DNA from: an uncultured Clostridium sp.
GTDB lineage: Bacteria > Bacillota_I > Bacilli_A > RF39 > UBA660
Assembly: GCA_946541575.1 (NCBI GenBank)
Contig: CAMNJQ010000030.1
Location: forward strand, 1 to 47,103
Length of the DNA: 47,103 nucleotides
Direction of reading: 5' to 3'
The notes under the pieces were generated by a model. The model ran no database searches and was not told the origin of the DNA. It saw nothing but the letters and a program-made list of their open reading frames with translations. Positions 1 through 8,153 of this stretch are shown one piece after another. Made by a program: the position numbers and the translations under genes. Position 1 is the stretch's first letter; each line of letters opens with the position of its first letter.

Positions 1-6
1 CATATG

Positions 7-70
7 GGAGCCTCCTTGCCGGGATTTGGCTCCTTTTATTGTATCAAAAAGCCGCACCAGGTGGTGCGGT
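7..70. other. GC-rich double hairpin at the left edge
   Basis: Two GC-rich hairpins stand out from the A/T-rich surroundings. GGAGCC at 7-12 pairs with GGCTCC at 28-33 and is followed by TTTTATT, like a terminator. GCCGCACC at 51-58 pairs with GGTGCGGT at 63-70 across a four-base loop, with no T tract. They may be the tail of a transcript that begins outside the window. No gene is visible here. Confidence 0.4.
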
Positions 71-91
71 TGAGATTTCAATTTAGGAAAT

Positions 92-121
92 AAAGTAGGA
101 ACAATCCTACTTTATTTTTTT
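92..121 (+). terminator. Rho-independent terminator
   Basis: AAAGTAGGA (92-100) and TCCTACTTT (105-113) form a perfect 9-bp stem with an ACAA loop, followed by ATTTTTTT. It closes whatever transcript enters from the left and insulates the ABC-F leader promoter. Confidence 0.75.
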
Positions 122-185
122 GATTCTTTAATTTATATTAGTTAGCAATGAAAGAAATGCTATTCATCATTTATTTTATTTAACA

Positions 186-213
186 TTGAAAAAATATTAA
201 AATATGATACAAT
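186..213 (+). promoter_or_regulatory. Promoter of the ABC-F leader
   Basis: TTGAAA at 186-191 and TACAAT at 208-213 are separated by 16 bases. Transcription would start near 220, about 165 bases upstream of the ABC-F start codon, leaving room for the leader ORF and attenuator. Confidence 0.55.
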
Positions 214-236
214 ATATTTGAAATGGAGGGACTATT

Positions 237-278
237 ATGTCATACCTTGATAAAACTATCATGTATGTATATAAATAG
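237..278 (+). CDS. Leader peptide (13 aa) of the ABC-F gene
   Basis: A short ORF with ATG at 237 and TAG at 276-278 encodes MSYLDKTIMYVYK. A good Shine-Dalgarno, GGAGGG, lies at 225-230. Its stop codon falls inside the first arm (277-283) of the leader hairpin series, which is where a stalled ribosome would change the fold. Short leader ORFs of this kind control many ABC-F and erm-type resistance genes by ribosome-mediated attenuation. The function is inferred from position and RNA architecture, not from peptide similarity. Confidence 0.55.
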   Translation: MSYLDKTIMYVYK

Positions 279-371
279 TCATGTCTCTTTTATTAAAAAA
301 ATAAAATAGGCATGACTTCTTTGTTGTGCCTATATTCAAATCATATGGATATAGGTCTATATGATTTTTTT
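277..371 (+). promoter_or_regulatory. Transcription attenuator before the ABC-F gene
   Basis: Three competing pairings can be read. AGTCATG (277-283) with CATGACT (311-317), or ATAGGCA (306-312) with TGCCTAT (327-333), form early hairpins. CCTATAT (329-335) with ATATAGG (349-355) forms an antiterminator. TCATATGGA (341-349) with TCTATATGA (356-364), followed by seven T residues (365-371), forms a terminator whose left arm overlaps the antiterminator. The terminator ends only a few bases before the ABC-F ribosome-binding site (GGAGGAG), so read-through would switch the gene on. The pairings are seen directly; the drug-sensing role is inferred. Confidence 0.65.
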
Positions 372-386
372 AATGGAGGAGAAATT

Positions 387-2009
387 ATGTTAGAAATAAA
401 TTTTAATAAAGTATATAAAAATTTTGGATTCGGTAATGTTTTAGATGGTATTAGTTTTGAAATTAAAACAGGTGAAATAGTTGCACTTGTTGGAAATAAT
501 GGTGCAGGAAAATCAACAATCTTAAATATTATAAGTGGAGATGAAAATGTCACAAGTGGAAAAGTAACAATTAGAAATGGATCTAAAATAGGTTATTTAA
601 AACAAATAGTAGATAATAATAATAAAACTGTTAGAGAAGTATTAAATGAAAGTTTAAAAGATATCTTTGATATGGAACAACGTCTTTTTGAACTTGAATT
701 AAAAATGGAGAAAGCAAGTGTTCAAGAAATAGAAAAACTTGTTACTAAATATACAAATTTACAAGACAAATTTATTTTAAATGATGGTTATCAAGCATCA
801 AAAAGATTAGGAAAAATTGTAAAAGGTTTTAAGTTAGAAAACTTACTAGATAGTGAATATAATAAGCTATCTGGAGGAGAAAAAAGAATTGTATCACTTG
901 CAAGTTTAATTCTTCAAAATCCTGATATAATTTTACTTGATGAACCAACTAACCATTTAGATATTGAAACTTTAGAGTGGTTTGAAGAATATTTAAAAAG
1001 CATTAAAAAAACGATTCTTATTGTATCTCATGATAGATATTTTTTAGATAAAGTTGCATCAAAAACTTTATTTTTGGAAAAAGGAAGTTGTGAAGTATAT
1101 TTTGGTAATTATACTTATTTTGAAGAAGAACACGAAAAAAGAATAATGATTGAATTTGAAAATTATAAAACACAGGAAAAAAAGATAAATGCCATGAAAG
1201 AATCTATTAAAAAATTAAAAGAATACGGAAGAAGAGCTTCCCCTGAAGGTGGTATGTTTTTTAGACGTGCAGCATCTATCCAAAAAAGACTAGACAAAAT
1301 GGTGTTAATAGATAAGCCAAAGAATGATAATGATATTAATTTAGAATTTAATGTTGATAGAAGAAGTGGTAAAGATGTTTTAATAATTAAGAAAAAAGAT
1401 TTATACATAAAAGATAGATTATTAGTAAAAAGAATATTTATGGATATTTATTATGGAGAAAAAGTCTGTATAATAGGAAAAAATGGAATAGGTAAGACTA
1501 CATTAATTAAATATATTTTAAATTTGATTGATAATAATGAAATTGATGAACAAATAAAGATAGGAAGCAATATTAAAGTAGGTTATATTCCACAAGAAAT
1601 AAAGTTTGATAATCCTAAAGAAACAGTTTATGAATATGCAAGAAATTTTTTTGAAGGAGAAGATAATCATTTAAGAAGTTCTTTATTTAATTTTCATTTT
1701 TTTGATGATGATATAAGTAAAAAAATAGAAAACTTATCGGGTGGTGAAAAAGTAAGGTTAAAATTATTTGAATTGATATTAAAAAACTCGAATTTTTTAA
1801 TTCTTGATGAACCAACAAACCATATAGACATTGAAACACGTTCAGTTTTAGAAGATGCATTATTAAAATATAAAGGAACTCTTTTATGTGTTTCTCATGA
1901 TAGATATTTTATAAATAAAGTAATAAATAAAATATATGAAATAAATAATCAACAAATGAATTGTTATCTTGGAAATTATGATTATTATAAAGAAAAAAAT
2001 AGAATTTAA
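387..2009 (+). CDS. ABC-F family ATPase, possible ribosome-protection protein
   Basis: This 540-residue protein carries two ABC domains and no membrane segments, the ABC-F layout of ribosome-bound ATPases. Walker A motifs are GNNGAGKST (about residues 36-44) and GKNGIGKTT in the second half. Each domain has an LSGGEK signature and a DEPTNH-L/I-D Walker B. A charged linker of about 70 residues between the domains, including a KKLKEYGRR stretch and FFRRAASIQKRLDKM, is the part that contacts tRNA and the peptidyl-transferase centre in this family. The start at 387 has GGAGGAG 5 bases upstream; an upstream in-frame ATG at 312 lies inside the attenuator and is unlikely to be used. The attenuator favours an antibiotic-resistance type ABC-F over a housekeeping one, but the drug class cannot be read from sequence alone. 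Confidence 0.85.
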   Translation: MLEINFNKVYKNFGFGNVLDGISFEIKTGEIVALVGNNGAGKSTILNIISGDENVTSGKVTIRNGSKIGYLKQIVDNNNKTVREVLNESLKDIFDMEQRLFELELKMEKASVQEIEKLVTKYTNLQDKFILNDGYQASKRLGKIVKGFKLENLLDSEYNKLSGGEKRIVSLASLILQNPDIILLDEPTNHLDIETLEWFEEYLKSIKKTILIVSHDRYFLDKVASKTLFLEKGSCEVYFGNYTYFEEEHEKRIMIEFENYKTQEKKINAMKESIKKLKEYGRRASPEGGMFFRRAASIQKRLDKMVLIDKPKNDNDINLEFNVDRRSGKDVLIIKKKDLYIKDRLLVKRIFMDIYYGEKVCIIGKNGIGKTTLIKYILNLIDNNEIDEQIKIGSNIKVGYIPQEIKFDNPKETVYEYARNFFEGEDNHLRSSLFNFHFFDDDISKKIENLSGGEKVRLKLFELILKNSNFLILDEPTNHIDIETRSVLEDALLKYKGTLLCVSHDRYFINKVINKIYEINNQQMNCYLGNYDYYKEKNRI

Positions 2010-2029
2010 TAAAATCTATTTTTTTCTTT
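1989..2029. terminator. Bidirectional terminator between convergent genes
   Basis: A perfect 15-bp stem (1989-2003 with 2015-2029) has an A-rich left arm and a T-rich right arm, so it can end transcription from both sides. It lies across the overlapping 3' ends of the ABC-F gene and the zinc-ribbon gene. Confidence 0.75.
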
Positions 2030-2413
2030 TACTCTATAATACAAATAAAGTATTAAAAATAATGGAGTTGTAAGTAAAAACATTCCAGAAAATAACTGAA
2101 GTATCTGCATAGTAAAATAAAATGGGGGCATACAATTTTTATCACATAATGTTCCAAGTCCGCATTCCTTGTGCCCAACTTTTTCAACACAAGAATTAAA
2201 TGAATTATTCATAAAATAAAATATTAATTGAATAATAATAGCAATAATAAGAAAAACTATATAAAAGTGAGCTATTGTTTGTGATTTGGTTTTATCACTT
2301 TTATTTTTTTCTTTATCTAATTGATTATTAATTATATTATCACTATTTTCACTTTCACAATTTATACAATATGTTCCATTATCTATTTGACTACCACATT
2401 TTTTACAAATCAT
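2006..2413 (-). CDS. Zinc-ribbon two-helix membrane protein
   Basis: The 135-residue protein opens with a four-cysteine zinc ribbon (CKKCGS...CINC, residues 3-20). A Lys/Ser/Asp-rich linker follows, then a membrane helix (about 48-68), a loop with four cysteines (CVEKVGHKEC...LCDKNC) and a second helix (about 100-126). The extra loop cysteines could form disulfides or bind metal outside the cell. AGGTGAT precedes the start codon. It converges on the ABC-F gene with a 4-base overlap of coding ends. I do not recognise a named family; zinc_ribbon-type membrane proteins are common and mostly uncharacterised. Confidence 0.75.
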   Translation of the reverse strand: MICKKCGSQIDNGTYCINCESENSDNIINNQLDKEKNKSDKTKSQTIAHFYIVFLIIAIIIQLIFYFMNNSFNSCVEKVGHKECGLGTLCDKNCMPPFYFTMQILQLFSGMFLLTTPLFLILYLYYRVKEKNRFY

Positions 2414-2493
2414 GTATTATCACCTAACTATATTATATAACAAAACATAAAAAAACATCTAAAAAATGTAGTATAATAATAATAGGTGATATG

Positions 2494-3657
2494 ATGAAAA
2501 AAATATTAATTGTATTAATAATACTTATAGTAGGATTTTTTTCATTTTTTCTTTTTTTTAGAAAAAATGATGAAGAAAAAATATTAGAAGAAAAAGAGCC
2601 AGTAAAAGTAAAAAATGAAGTTCAAACTACATTTGATGTAGAAGTTTATTCAAAAACAAGTGTTAAAGATTTAACTGGAGATGATAATCAAAAAGAAATA
2701 AATACAGACAAATTAGGAAAAGAAGTAATAAAATATGAAAATAATGGAGAAATAAAAGAAATAACAGTTAACGTAGTGGACAAGACTCCACCATATATTG
2801 GAGTAGGAGATCACTACAGTCATATTATTAATACAAATTTTACATTTGATAAAGATGTTATTTGTGTTGATAATTATGACAAGAATGTTAAATGTAATAT
2901 TATTGGAGAATATAATATCAATGTTCTCGGTGAAACTCCATTAAAAATTGAATCTGTTGATGAAAGTGGTAATAAAACAGAAAAAGATTTTATTTTAAAA
3001 GTAATAGAAAAACCAAAAGATGATAATAAAAATAAAATAAATATAAAAGATATTAAACTGGATGATGGAGTAGCACTTATGATAGATGTATCAAAGTGGC
3101 AAAAAGATATTGATTGGAAAAAAGTAAAAGAATCTGGAATTAATTATGCAATGATGAGACTAGGTACTCAAAAAGGAATAGATGATGAATCAGTATTAGA
3201 TGCTTATTTTGATACAAACATAAAACAAGCACAAAAATATGGAATTAAAGTTGGAGTATACTATTACTCTTATGCTAATGATAAAGAAGATATAATTAAA
3301 CAAGCAAATTGGGTTGTTGAACAACTAAAAAATTATAGAATAGATTTATTTGTATCACTTGACTGGGAATGTTGGAAATACTTTAATGATTTTCACTTTA
3401 ATACTCATGAATTTAATGAAATGGGAAGAGAATTCTTAAAAATCATATCTGATAATGGATATAAAGCCATCAATTATGGAAGTAAAAATTATTTAGAAAA
3501 GTTATGGGATTTAGATGAATATGATACATGGCTTGCTCATTATACAGATAAAACAAATTATTCAAAAGACTATATAATATGGCAATTTTCAGATAAAGGA
3601 ATAGTTCCTGGAATAAATTCAGTTGTGGATTTAAATTATTTCTACTATAATAAATAA
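2494..3657 (+). CDS. Membrane-anchored GH25 muramidase
   Basis: The N-terminus is a membrane anchor or uncleaved signal (about residues 3-22). A bacterial Ig-like region follows (about 45-170, including VDKTPPYI and a second strand-rich repeat), then a C-terminal glycoside hydrolase family 25 domain (about 190-387). GH25 enzymes cleave the beta-1,4 bond between N-acetylmuramic acid and N-acetylglucosamine in peptidoglycan. The domain begins with MIDVSKWQ, which holds the first catalytic-site Asp, and contains the DWE motif in SLDWECW. AGGTG at 2484-2488 suits the second of two tandem ATGs (2494) better than 2491. The TraB-like gene starts 10 bases downstream, so the two are probably cotranscribed. 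The likely role is wall remodelling outside the membrane. Confidence 0.88.
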   Translation: MKKILIVLIILIVGFFSFFLFFRKNDEEKILEEKEPVKVKNEVQTTFDVEVYSKTSVKDLTGDDNQKEINTDKLGKEVIKYENNGEIKEITVNVVDKTPPYIGVGDHYSHIINTNFTFDKDVICVDNYDKNVKCNIIGEYNINVLGETPLKIESVDESGNKTEKDFILKVIEKPKDDNKNKINIKDIKLDDGVALMIDVSKWQKDIDWKKVKESGINYAMMRLGTQKGIDDESVLDAYFDTNIKQAQKYGIKVGVYYYSYANDKEDIIKQANWVVEQLKNYRIDLFVSLDWECWKYFNDFHFNTHEFNEMGREFLKIISDNGYKAINYGSKNYLEKLWDLDEYDTWLAHYTDKTNYSKDYIIWQFSDKGIVPGINSVVDLNYFYYNK

Positions 3658-3667
3658 GAGGTGTGAT

Positions 3668-4702
3668 ATGAAAGATTTAAAAGAAACGAAAAAAAGTCAA
3701 AAGTTAATAACAATAATTGTTGCAGTTTTAGCAGTATTATTAATTGCCTTATCTAGCTATTTCATTGCAACAAATAATAAAAAGGAAACAAAAGAAGAAG
3801 ATAAAGAAACAAAAGAAGAGTCAAAAGAAGAATCCAAAAAGGAACAAATAACTCCATTAATGTACAAAGTTACAAAGAATGGTAGCGATAATGTTATTTA
3901 TCTTTTTGGGAGCATGCACTTAGTTAACTTAAAAGAATTTGATTTTCCTAAATATGTATTAGATGCATACGAAAATAGTGACTATTTAGCGGTAGAAGCA
4001 GATATAATAGCAGTACAGCAACAAAAAGATTTTGCAACTAATTATTTATTATCATCAATGTACAGTGATGGTACTACAATTAAAAATCATATAAGTGAAA
4101 GCACTTACAATAAGTTAGTCAAATTTTTAGAAGAACATTACATGTATAATGAACAGCTTGATATATATAAGGCATCATTTTTTGAAAGCATTATCTCTAA
4201 CATAATTGTTCAAGAAGCAGGAATTAATTCAGAAGACGGAGTAGATACATTTTTCTTAAAAAAAGCTAAAAAAGAAAATAAAAATGTATTAGAGGTTGAG
4301 TCATACGAGTTTCAAGAAAACTTATTAAATAGTTTTCCAGATAGACTTTATGAACTATCAATAATATCAGCAATAGATAATTTTGATGCTCAAGTAAAAG
4401 AAATGCAAAGACTTTATAAAATATGGAAAAATGGTAATGAAGAAGAGCTTGTTGAATTAATTAAAGAAGATTCATTAGATACTATTGAAGGAATTACAGC
4501 GGAAGATAAAAAATTAATTAATAACTATAACTATGAAGTAGTTGATAAAAGAAATATTGGTATGAAAGAAAAATTTAATTCTTATTTCAACAATAATCAA
4601 AAAGTCTTATTTATGGTAGGAGCAGCTCATATTGTCGGTGAAAATGGTTTAGCCAATCTATTGAAACAAGAAGGATACACTATTACAGCAATAAATAGGT
4701 AA
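3668..4702 (+). CDS. TraB/GumN (PrgY/Tiki-like) family protein
   Basis: This 344-residue protein has an N-terminal membrane helix (about 14-33), a Lys/Glu-rich linker, and a TraB/GumN domain starting at PLMYKVTKNG. Two hallmark His motifs are visible: GSMH near the start of the domain and GAAHIVG near the C-terminus, along with conserved acidic residues (VEAD, LEVES). In related Tiki and PrgY proteins these residues form a metalloprotease-like site, and PrgY inhibits pheromone peptides, but bacterial GumN-type proteins have no settled substrate. The linker after the helix suggests the domain sits outside the membrane. It follows the GH25 gene at 10 bases with a GAGGTGTGAT ribosome-binding site. 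Confidence 0.85.
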   Translation: MKDLKETKKSQKLITIIVAVLAVLLIALSSYFIATNNKKETKEEDKETKEESKEESKKEQITPLMYKVTKNGSDNVIYLFGSMHLVNLKEFDFPKYVLDAYENSDYLAVEADIIAVQQQKDFATNYLLSSMYSDGTTIKNHISESTYNKLVKFLEEHYMYNEQLDIYKASFFESIISNIIVQEAGINSEDGVDTFFLKKAKKENKNVLEVESYEFQENLLNSFPDRLYELSIISAIDNFDAQVKEMQRLYKIWKNGNEEELVELIKEDSLDTIEGITAEDKKLINNYNYEVVDKRNIGMKEKFNSYFNNNQKVLFMVGAAHIVGENGLANLLKQEGYTITAINR

Positions 4703-4712
4703 GTGAGATAAT

Positions 4713-4784
4713 ATGGAAATTTTTGATAATTTATTTGAAGAAGAAGCTTTAGATGACGATGACTACTATTACGAAGATGAATAA
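4713..4784 (+). CDS. Small acidic peptide (23 aa)
   Basis: A tiny ORF starts 10 bases after the TraB-like gene, with GTGAG upstream, and ends at TAA 4782-4784. The product opens MEIFDNLFEEEALDDDD and finishes with three tyrosines and an acidic tail; it is almost entirely acidic or aromatic, with no basic residue. Spacing and ribosome-binding site look like those of real genes nearby, and a terminator follows at 4825. I do not recognise it. A chance ORF remains possible at this length. Confidence 0.4.
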   Translation: MEIFDNLFEEEALDDDDYYYEDE

Positions 4785-4824
4785 AAAATAGATTGTTAAA
4801 AATAAAATAATATGTTAAAATAAT

Positions 4825-4853
4825 AATGTCTTTTATGAAAAGGCATTATTTTT
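4825..4853 (+). terminator. Terminator before tRNA-Glu
   Basis: AATGTCTTTT (4825-4834) pairs with AAAAGGCATT (4838-4847, one G-T pair) and is followed by ATTTTT. It ends the GH25/TraB/acidic-peptide transcript directly against the tRNA. TTGTTA (4793-4798) and TAAAAT (4816-4821), 17 bases apart, could be the tRNA promoter overlapping this hairpin. Confidence 0.6.
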
Positions 4854-4930
4854 GGCTCGTTGGTGAAGTGGCTTAACACATTGCCCTCTCAAGGCAACAT
4901 TCATGGATTCGAATTCCATACGAGTCACCA
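4854..4930 (+). tRNA. tRNA-Glu (anticodon CTC)
   Basis: A 77-base cloverleaf with encoded CCA. Acceptor GGCTCGT pairs with ACGAGTC, the anticodon loop CTCTCAA sits on stem TTGCC/GGCAA, and the T-loop TTCGAAT sits on ATGGA/TCCAT. The CTC anticodon reads GAG, a rare codon in these A/T-rich genes, so a second Glu tRNA (TTC) is expected elsewhere. Confidence 0.92.
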
Positions 4931-4942
4931 AATTGTAATTAG

Positions 4943-4962
4943 CTAGGGAAACCTAGTTTTTT
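4943..4962 (+). terminator. Terminator after tRNA-Glu
   Basis: CTAGG (4943-4947) pairs with CCTAG (4952-4956) across a GAAA loop, followed by six T residues. Confidence 0.7.
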
Positions 4963-4963
4963 C

Positions 4964-4992
4964 TTGCATTTTTTTAATAAATATGTTATAAT
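4964..4992 (+). promoter_or_regulatory. Promoter of the helD-like operon
   Basis: TTGCAT (4964-4969) and TATAAT (4987-4992) are separated by 17 bases, a near-consensus sigma-A promoter about 60 bases before the helicase start. Confidence 0.7.
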
Positions 4993-5053
4993 ATGCAAAC
5001 ATATGGATTAGGATTATCAGTAAAATATATTAAATAGTTTGAGGGGGATGGCT

Positions 5054-7114
5054 ATGGAAATATTAGATGAAAATTTTAAACATGAACAAAAATATCTTGA
5101 TAATGCACTTAAGATAATTAAAGAACAAATAAAAGATAAAGAAAATGATTGCGAAAAAGGTATTGATTATGTACAAAAACTAAGTAAATATCATTGGCAA
5201 TATCGAAGTGAAATGGATGAAGTAGAAAGAGCAACATTGAGATATGATGTTAATTTTAGTGCAAAACTTACTAATTCTGAATTAAGTAGATTAAAAAAAC
5301 TTAGAAAAGCTTATGACAATCCATACTTTGGAAAACTTAATTTAGAAATAGAAGGAGAGCAAGAAGAAATATATATAGGTCTTATCCAAATTATGGAAGA
5401 TTACAATAATATTGTAACTGATTGGAGAAGTCCGATAGCTTCACTTTTTTATAATTCTAAACTAGGAAATACTGAATATAAAGCACCAATGGGAATGATT
5501 AGTTGTAACTTAGAGCAAAGAAAACAAATAAAAATAGATAATGGAAAAATAAAAAGAATACTTGAAAGTGATTTGTATATAAACGATGATGAACTTCAAG
5601 AAGTATTAAGTAAATCATCAACTGGTAAAATGAAAAATATTGTAAGCACTATTCAAGAAGAACAAAATGAAGTAATAAGAAATTTGAATGACAATAAAAT
5701 AATTGTTCAAGGGTGTGCTGGAAGTGGAAAAACATCAGTTGCATTACATAGAATTGCATATTTGTTATATAATGATAAAAAATCTAAAGCAGAGAATATG
5801 TTGATTCTTTCTCCAAGTGATACTTTTTCTTCATATATTTCTAATGTTTTACCAGAGCTTGGAGAAGATAATGTAATGCAAACAACATTTAGTGATTTTG
5901 CAAATTCATTTGTTTCTAGATTTGAAAAATTAGAATCGTTTACTGAATTTGTTTCAAAATACTATGAAAATATTAATACTGATGAAAAAAATAGTGAAAA
6001 TAAATTTAAATTTACGATAGAATATAAAGACGCATTAGACAAGTTTATAAAGAAACTATCTAATAGCTATAGATTTAAAGATGATTTTTCATATAATGAT
6101 TTAACAATTCCATGCTCATATATGAATAGGTTAGTTGATAGTTTATCTAATGATAAAACATCTTTACAAGATAAAATAGATTTAATTGCAGATGATATTT
6201 TCCAAATGTTTTCTGATAAAAAATCTTTAAGTAAAAATGGATTAAAAAAGAAAATAGCAAAAGAATTAATTAAGCCAGCATTTGACCCAAGAATAGCTTA
6301 TAATAAATTCCTTGAATCAGAGGAATATATTAATGCCTTTGGCAAAAAAGGAAAGAAATTAAATATAAAACTATTAGAATATCCTGATTTACTCGGATTA
6401 CTATATTTAAATTTTGAAATAGTTGGTTATCCAGATAATAATTTAATAAACCATTTAGTTATAGATGAAGTACAAGATTATGTACCACTTCAAATGGAAA
6501 TGATTTCAAAGATGTTTAATGGTGCAACAATTACTGCTTTAGGTGATTGTAATCAAACTATAAATCCTTATCACAAATATGAATCATTAAATGAAATGAG
6601 TAATATTTTAGGAAGAAGTACAAAATATATGGAATTAAATAAAGCTTATAGATCAAGCCCTGAAATTATGAATTATGTAAAGAGTTTAATTAATAATGAG
6701 AAAATAATTCCAGTTAGAAATAGTCAAAATGTTCCTGTAAGTGTTAAAGAAGTTGATAAAAATGATATTTTTAAAACATTGATAAGTGATATTTTAAAAC
6801 TAAAAGAAAATGGACTTGAAAAAATATGTATAATAACTAGAAGTAATAAAGAGGCAAAAGCATTATATGAATCTTTTAAAGATAAAATAGATAATTTAGA
6901 AATACTAACAGATACGCTTGAATATAATAATAACTTATATGTAGCAGCATCATATTTAGCAAAAGGATTAGAATTTGATGCAGTAATTAGTTATAATAGT
7001 AAAGACAATCCTTACGAGGAAAATGATAAATATTTATATTATGTAGCTTGTACTAGAGCACAACATAATTTAATTGTATATAATGAACCAAAAGTATTAA
7101 AGAGAGGTAAATAA
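5054..7114 (+). CDS. helD: HelD-like superfamily 1 helicase (RNA polymerase-associated)
   Basis: The 686-residue protein has the HelD layout. An N-terminal charged helical region (about 1-60) would form the coiled-coil arm that enters RNA polymerase. A UvrD-type split ATPase follows: Walker A GCAGSGKT (about 224-231), Walker B VIDEVQDY, the KAYRS motif and the C-terminal YVACTRAQHNL motif. HelD proteins bind stalled or post-termination RNA polymerase and release it from nucleic acid using ATP. GAGGGGG at 5041-5047 fits the ATG at 5054; an earlier TTG frame start (5039) and ATG (5048) are too close to it. The next gene begins one base after the stop, so a three-gene operon is likely. Confidence 0.85.
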   Translation: MEILDENFKHEQKYLDNALKIIKEQIKDKENDCEKGIDYVQKLSKYHWQYRSEMDEVERATLRYDVNFSAKLTNSELSRLKKLRKAYDNPYFGKLNLEIEGEQEEIYIGLIQIMEDYNNIVTDWRSPIASLFYNSKLGNTEYKAPMGMISCNLEQRKQIKIDNGKIKRILESDLYINDDELQEVLSKSSTGKMKNIVSTIQEEQNEVIRNLNDNKIIVQGCAGSGKTSVALHRIAYLLYNDKKSKAENMLILSPSDTFSSYISNVLPELGEDNVMQTTFSDFANSFVSRFEKLESFTEFVSKYYENINTDEKNSENKFKFTIEYKDALDKFIKKLSNSYRFKDDFSYNDLTIPCSYMNRLVDSLSNDKTSLQDKIDLIADDIFQMFSDKKSLSKNGLKKKIAKELIKPAFDPRIAYNKFLESEEYINAFGKKGKKLNIKLLEYPDLLGLLYLNFEIVGYPDNNLINHLVIDEVQDYVPLQMEMISKMFNGATITALGDCNQTINPYHKYESLNEMSNILGRSTKYMELNKAYRSSPEIMNYVKSLINNEKIIPVRNSQNVPVSVKEVDKNDIFKTLISDILKLKENGLEKICIITRSNKEAKALYESFKDKIDNLEILTDTLEYNNNLYVAASYLAKGLEFDAVISYNSKDNPYEENDKYLYYVACTRAQHNLIVYNEPKVLKRGK

Positions 7115-7115
7115 T

Positions 7116-8141
7116 ATGGAAATTGATAAAAGTAATATAACAAATAAAAGAGTAGCAGATATGCTAAATTACATTAATGATAGAGAGTCATTAAATGGAT
7201 ATGATAGAAAGCATAATGCTATTTATAATCTAGAAGAAGCATATAAAATATATCAAAGTGATTTAATTGAAATAAGAAAAGTAAATGAACTAAGAAAAAT
7301 ATATAAAACAGCAGATGAAGTTAGAAAAAAATTCTCTTGTTTAGATAGGTACAAAGAACTTGAAGATACTCAAGGAGTATATCAAGTTGCAAAGATAATA
7401 TATGATTATTTAAAAAAAGAAGAAGAAAAAAATATTCCTGAAATAGCAAAAGAGATATTAGAAAAAGAAGAATTGGGTTATTTTGATCAATACCATGCTG
7501 CATGCCAGTTAGTAGAACTATATCTTGATTATAATGATTCAGTATACTTAAGTGATTTTTGTAACGAATATAAAATAAGTGAACAATCATTAATGTCATA
7601 TGTTGATATAGTAAGATATTTTAATTCAGAACTATATGACAAATTTTTAGAAAAATATAGAATTAATCGAGAAGAAAGAAAAATAACAACAATAAATAAA
7701 TATGAAACTTTAGTTAAAGGGATTACAGAAGAAAAGGAAAACTTTGATAAATTAGAAGTATTCAAAAATTTACCATTCTATAATGAAGATAATTCTAGAG
7801 AAGTATTAAATGACTTTAATTTAAAAGGAGCTACTAATGTTGATAAAAGATTAAAAATATTCTTTGATTCAATAGATAGTTCAAAAACAATTAAAATTAT
7901 GCATTATTTATATGAAAACTCAATTATCAATTCTAATATTGTATCAATAACTCCAAAAGATATTTATGAAACTAAATATATAATTAATGAAATGGAATTA
8001 ACAAATGAAGACAAAACAGCTATAATAAAATACATGAAGGAAAATAAGATACCATTTATTGTAAAAGCTTTTAATGAAGTTAGATCAAGATATTTAGATG
8101 GAACACTTGATAATAAAAAAGAAAAGATATTAAAAAAATAA
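7116..8141 (+). CDS. Conserved-looking helical protein of unknown function
   Basis: The 341-residue product is soluble, very rich in Glu, Lys, Asn, Tyr and Ile, and looks mostly helical. I see no signal peptide, membrane helix or recognised catalytic motif. Its GAGAGG ribosome-binding site lies inside the end of the helD-like gene and the two are separated by one base, so translation is probably coupled. Its own stop codon abuts the Shine-Dalgarno of the next small membrane protein. The setting suggests a partner of the helicase or a shared stress role, but nothing in the sequence proves it. Confidence 0.7.
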   Translation: MEIDKSNITNKRVADMLNYINDRESLNGYDRKHNAIYNLEEAYKIYQSDLIEIRKVNELRKIYKTADEVRKKFSCLDRYKELEDTQGVYQVAKIIYDYLKKEEEKNIPEIAKEILEKEELGYFDQYHAACQLVELYLDYNDSVYLSDFCNEYKISEQSLMSYVDIVRYFNSELYDKFLEKYRINREERKITTINKYETLVKGITEEKENFDKLEVFKNLPFYNEDNSREVLNDFNLKGATNVDKRLKIFFDSIDSSKTIKIMHYLYENSIINSNIVSITPKDIYETKYIINEMELTNEDKTAIIKYMKENKIPFIVKAFNEVRSRYLDGTLDNKKEKILKK

Positions 8142-8153
8142 GGAGTGATATAT

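Noticed and set aside
312-386. Upstream ATG at 312 as the start of the ABC-F protein
   Set aside because: It lies inside the attenuator hairpins, lacks a ribosome-binding site, and the added 25 residues do not match the ABC-F fold start; the ATG at 387 has GGAGGAG.
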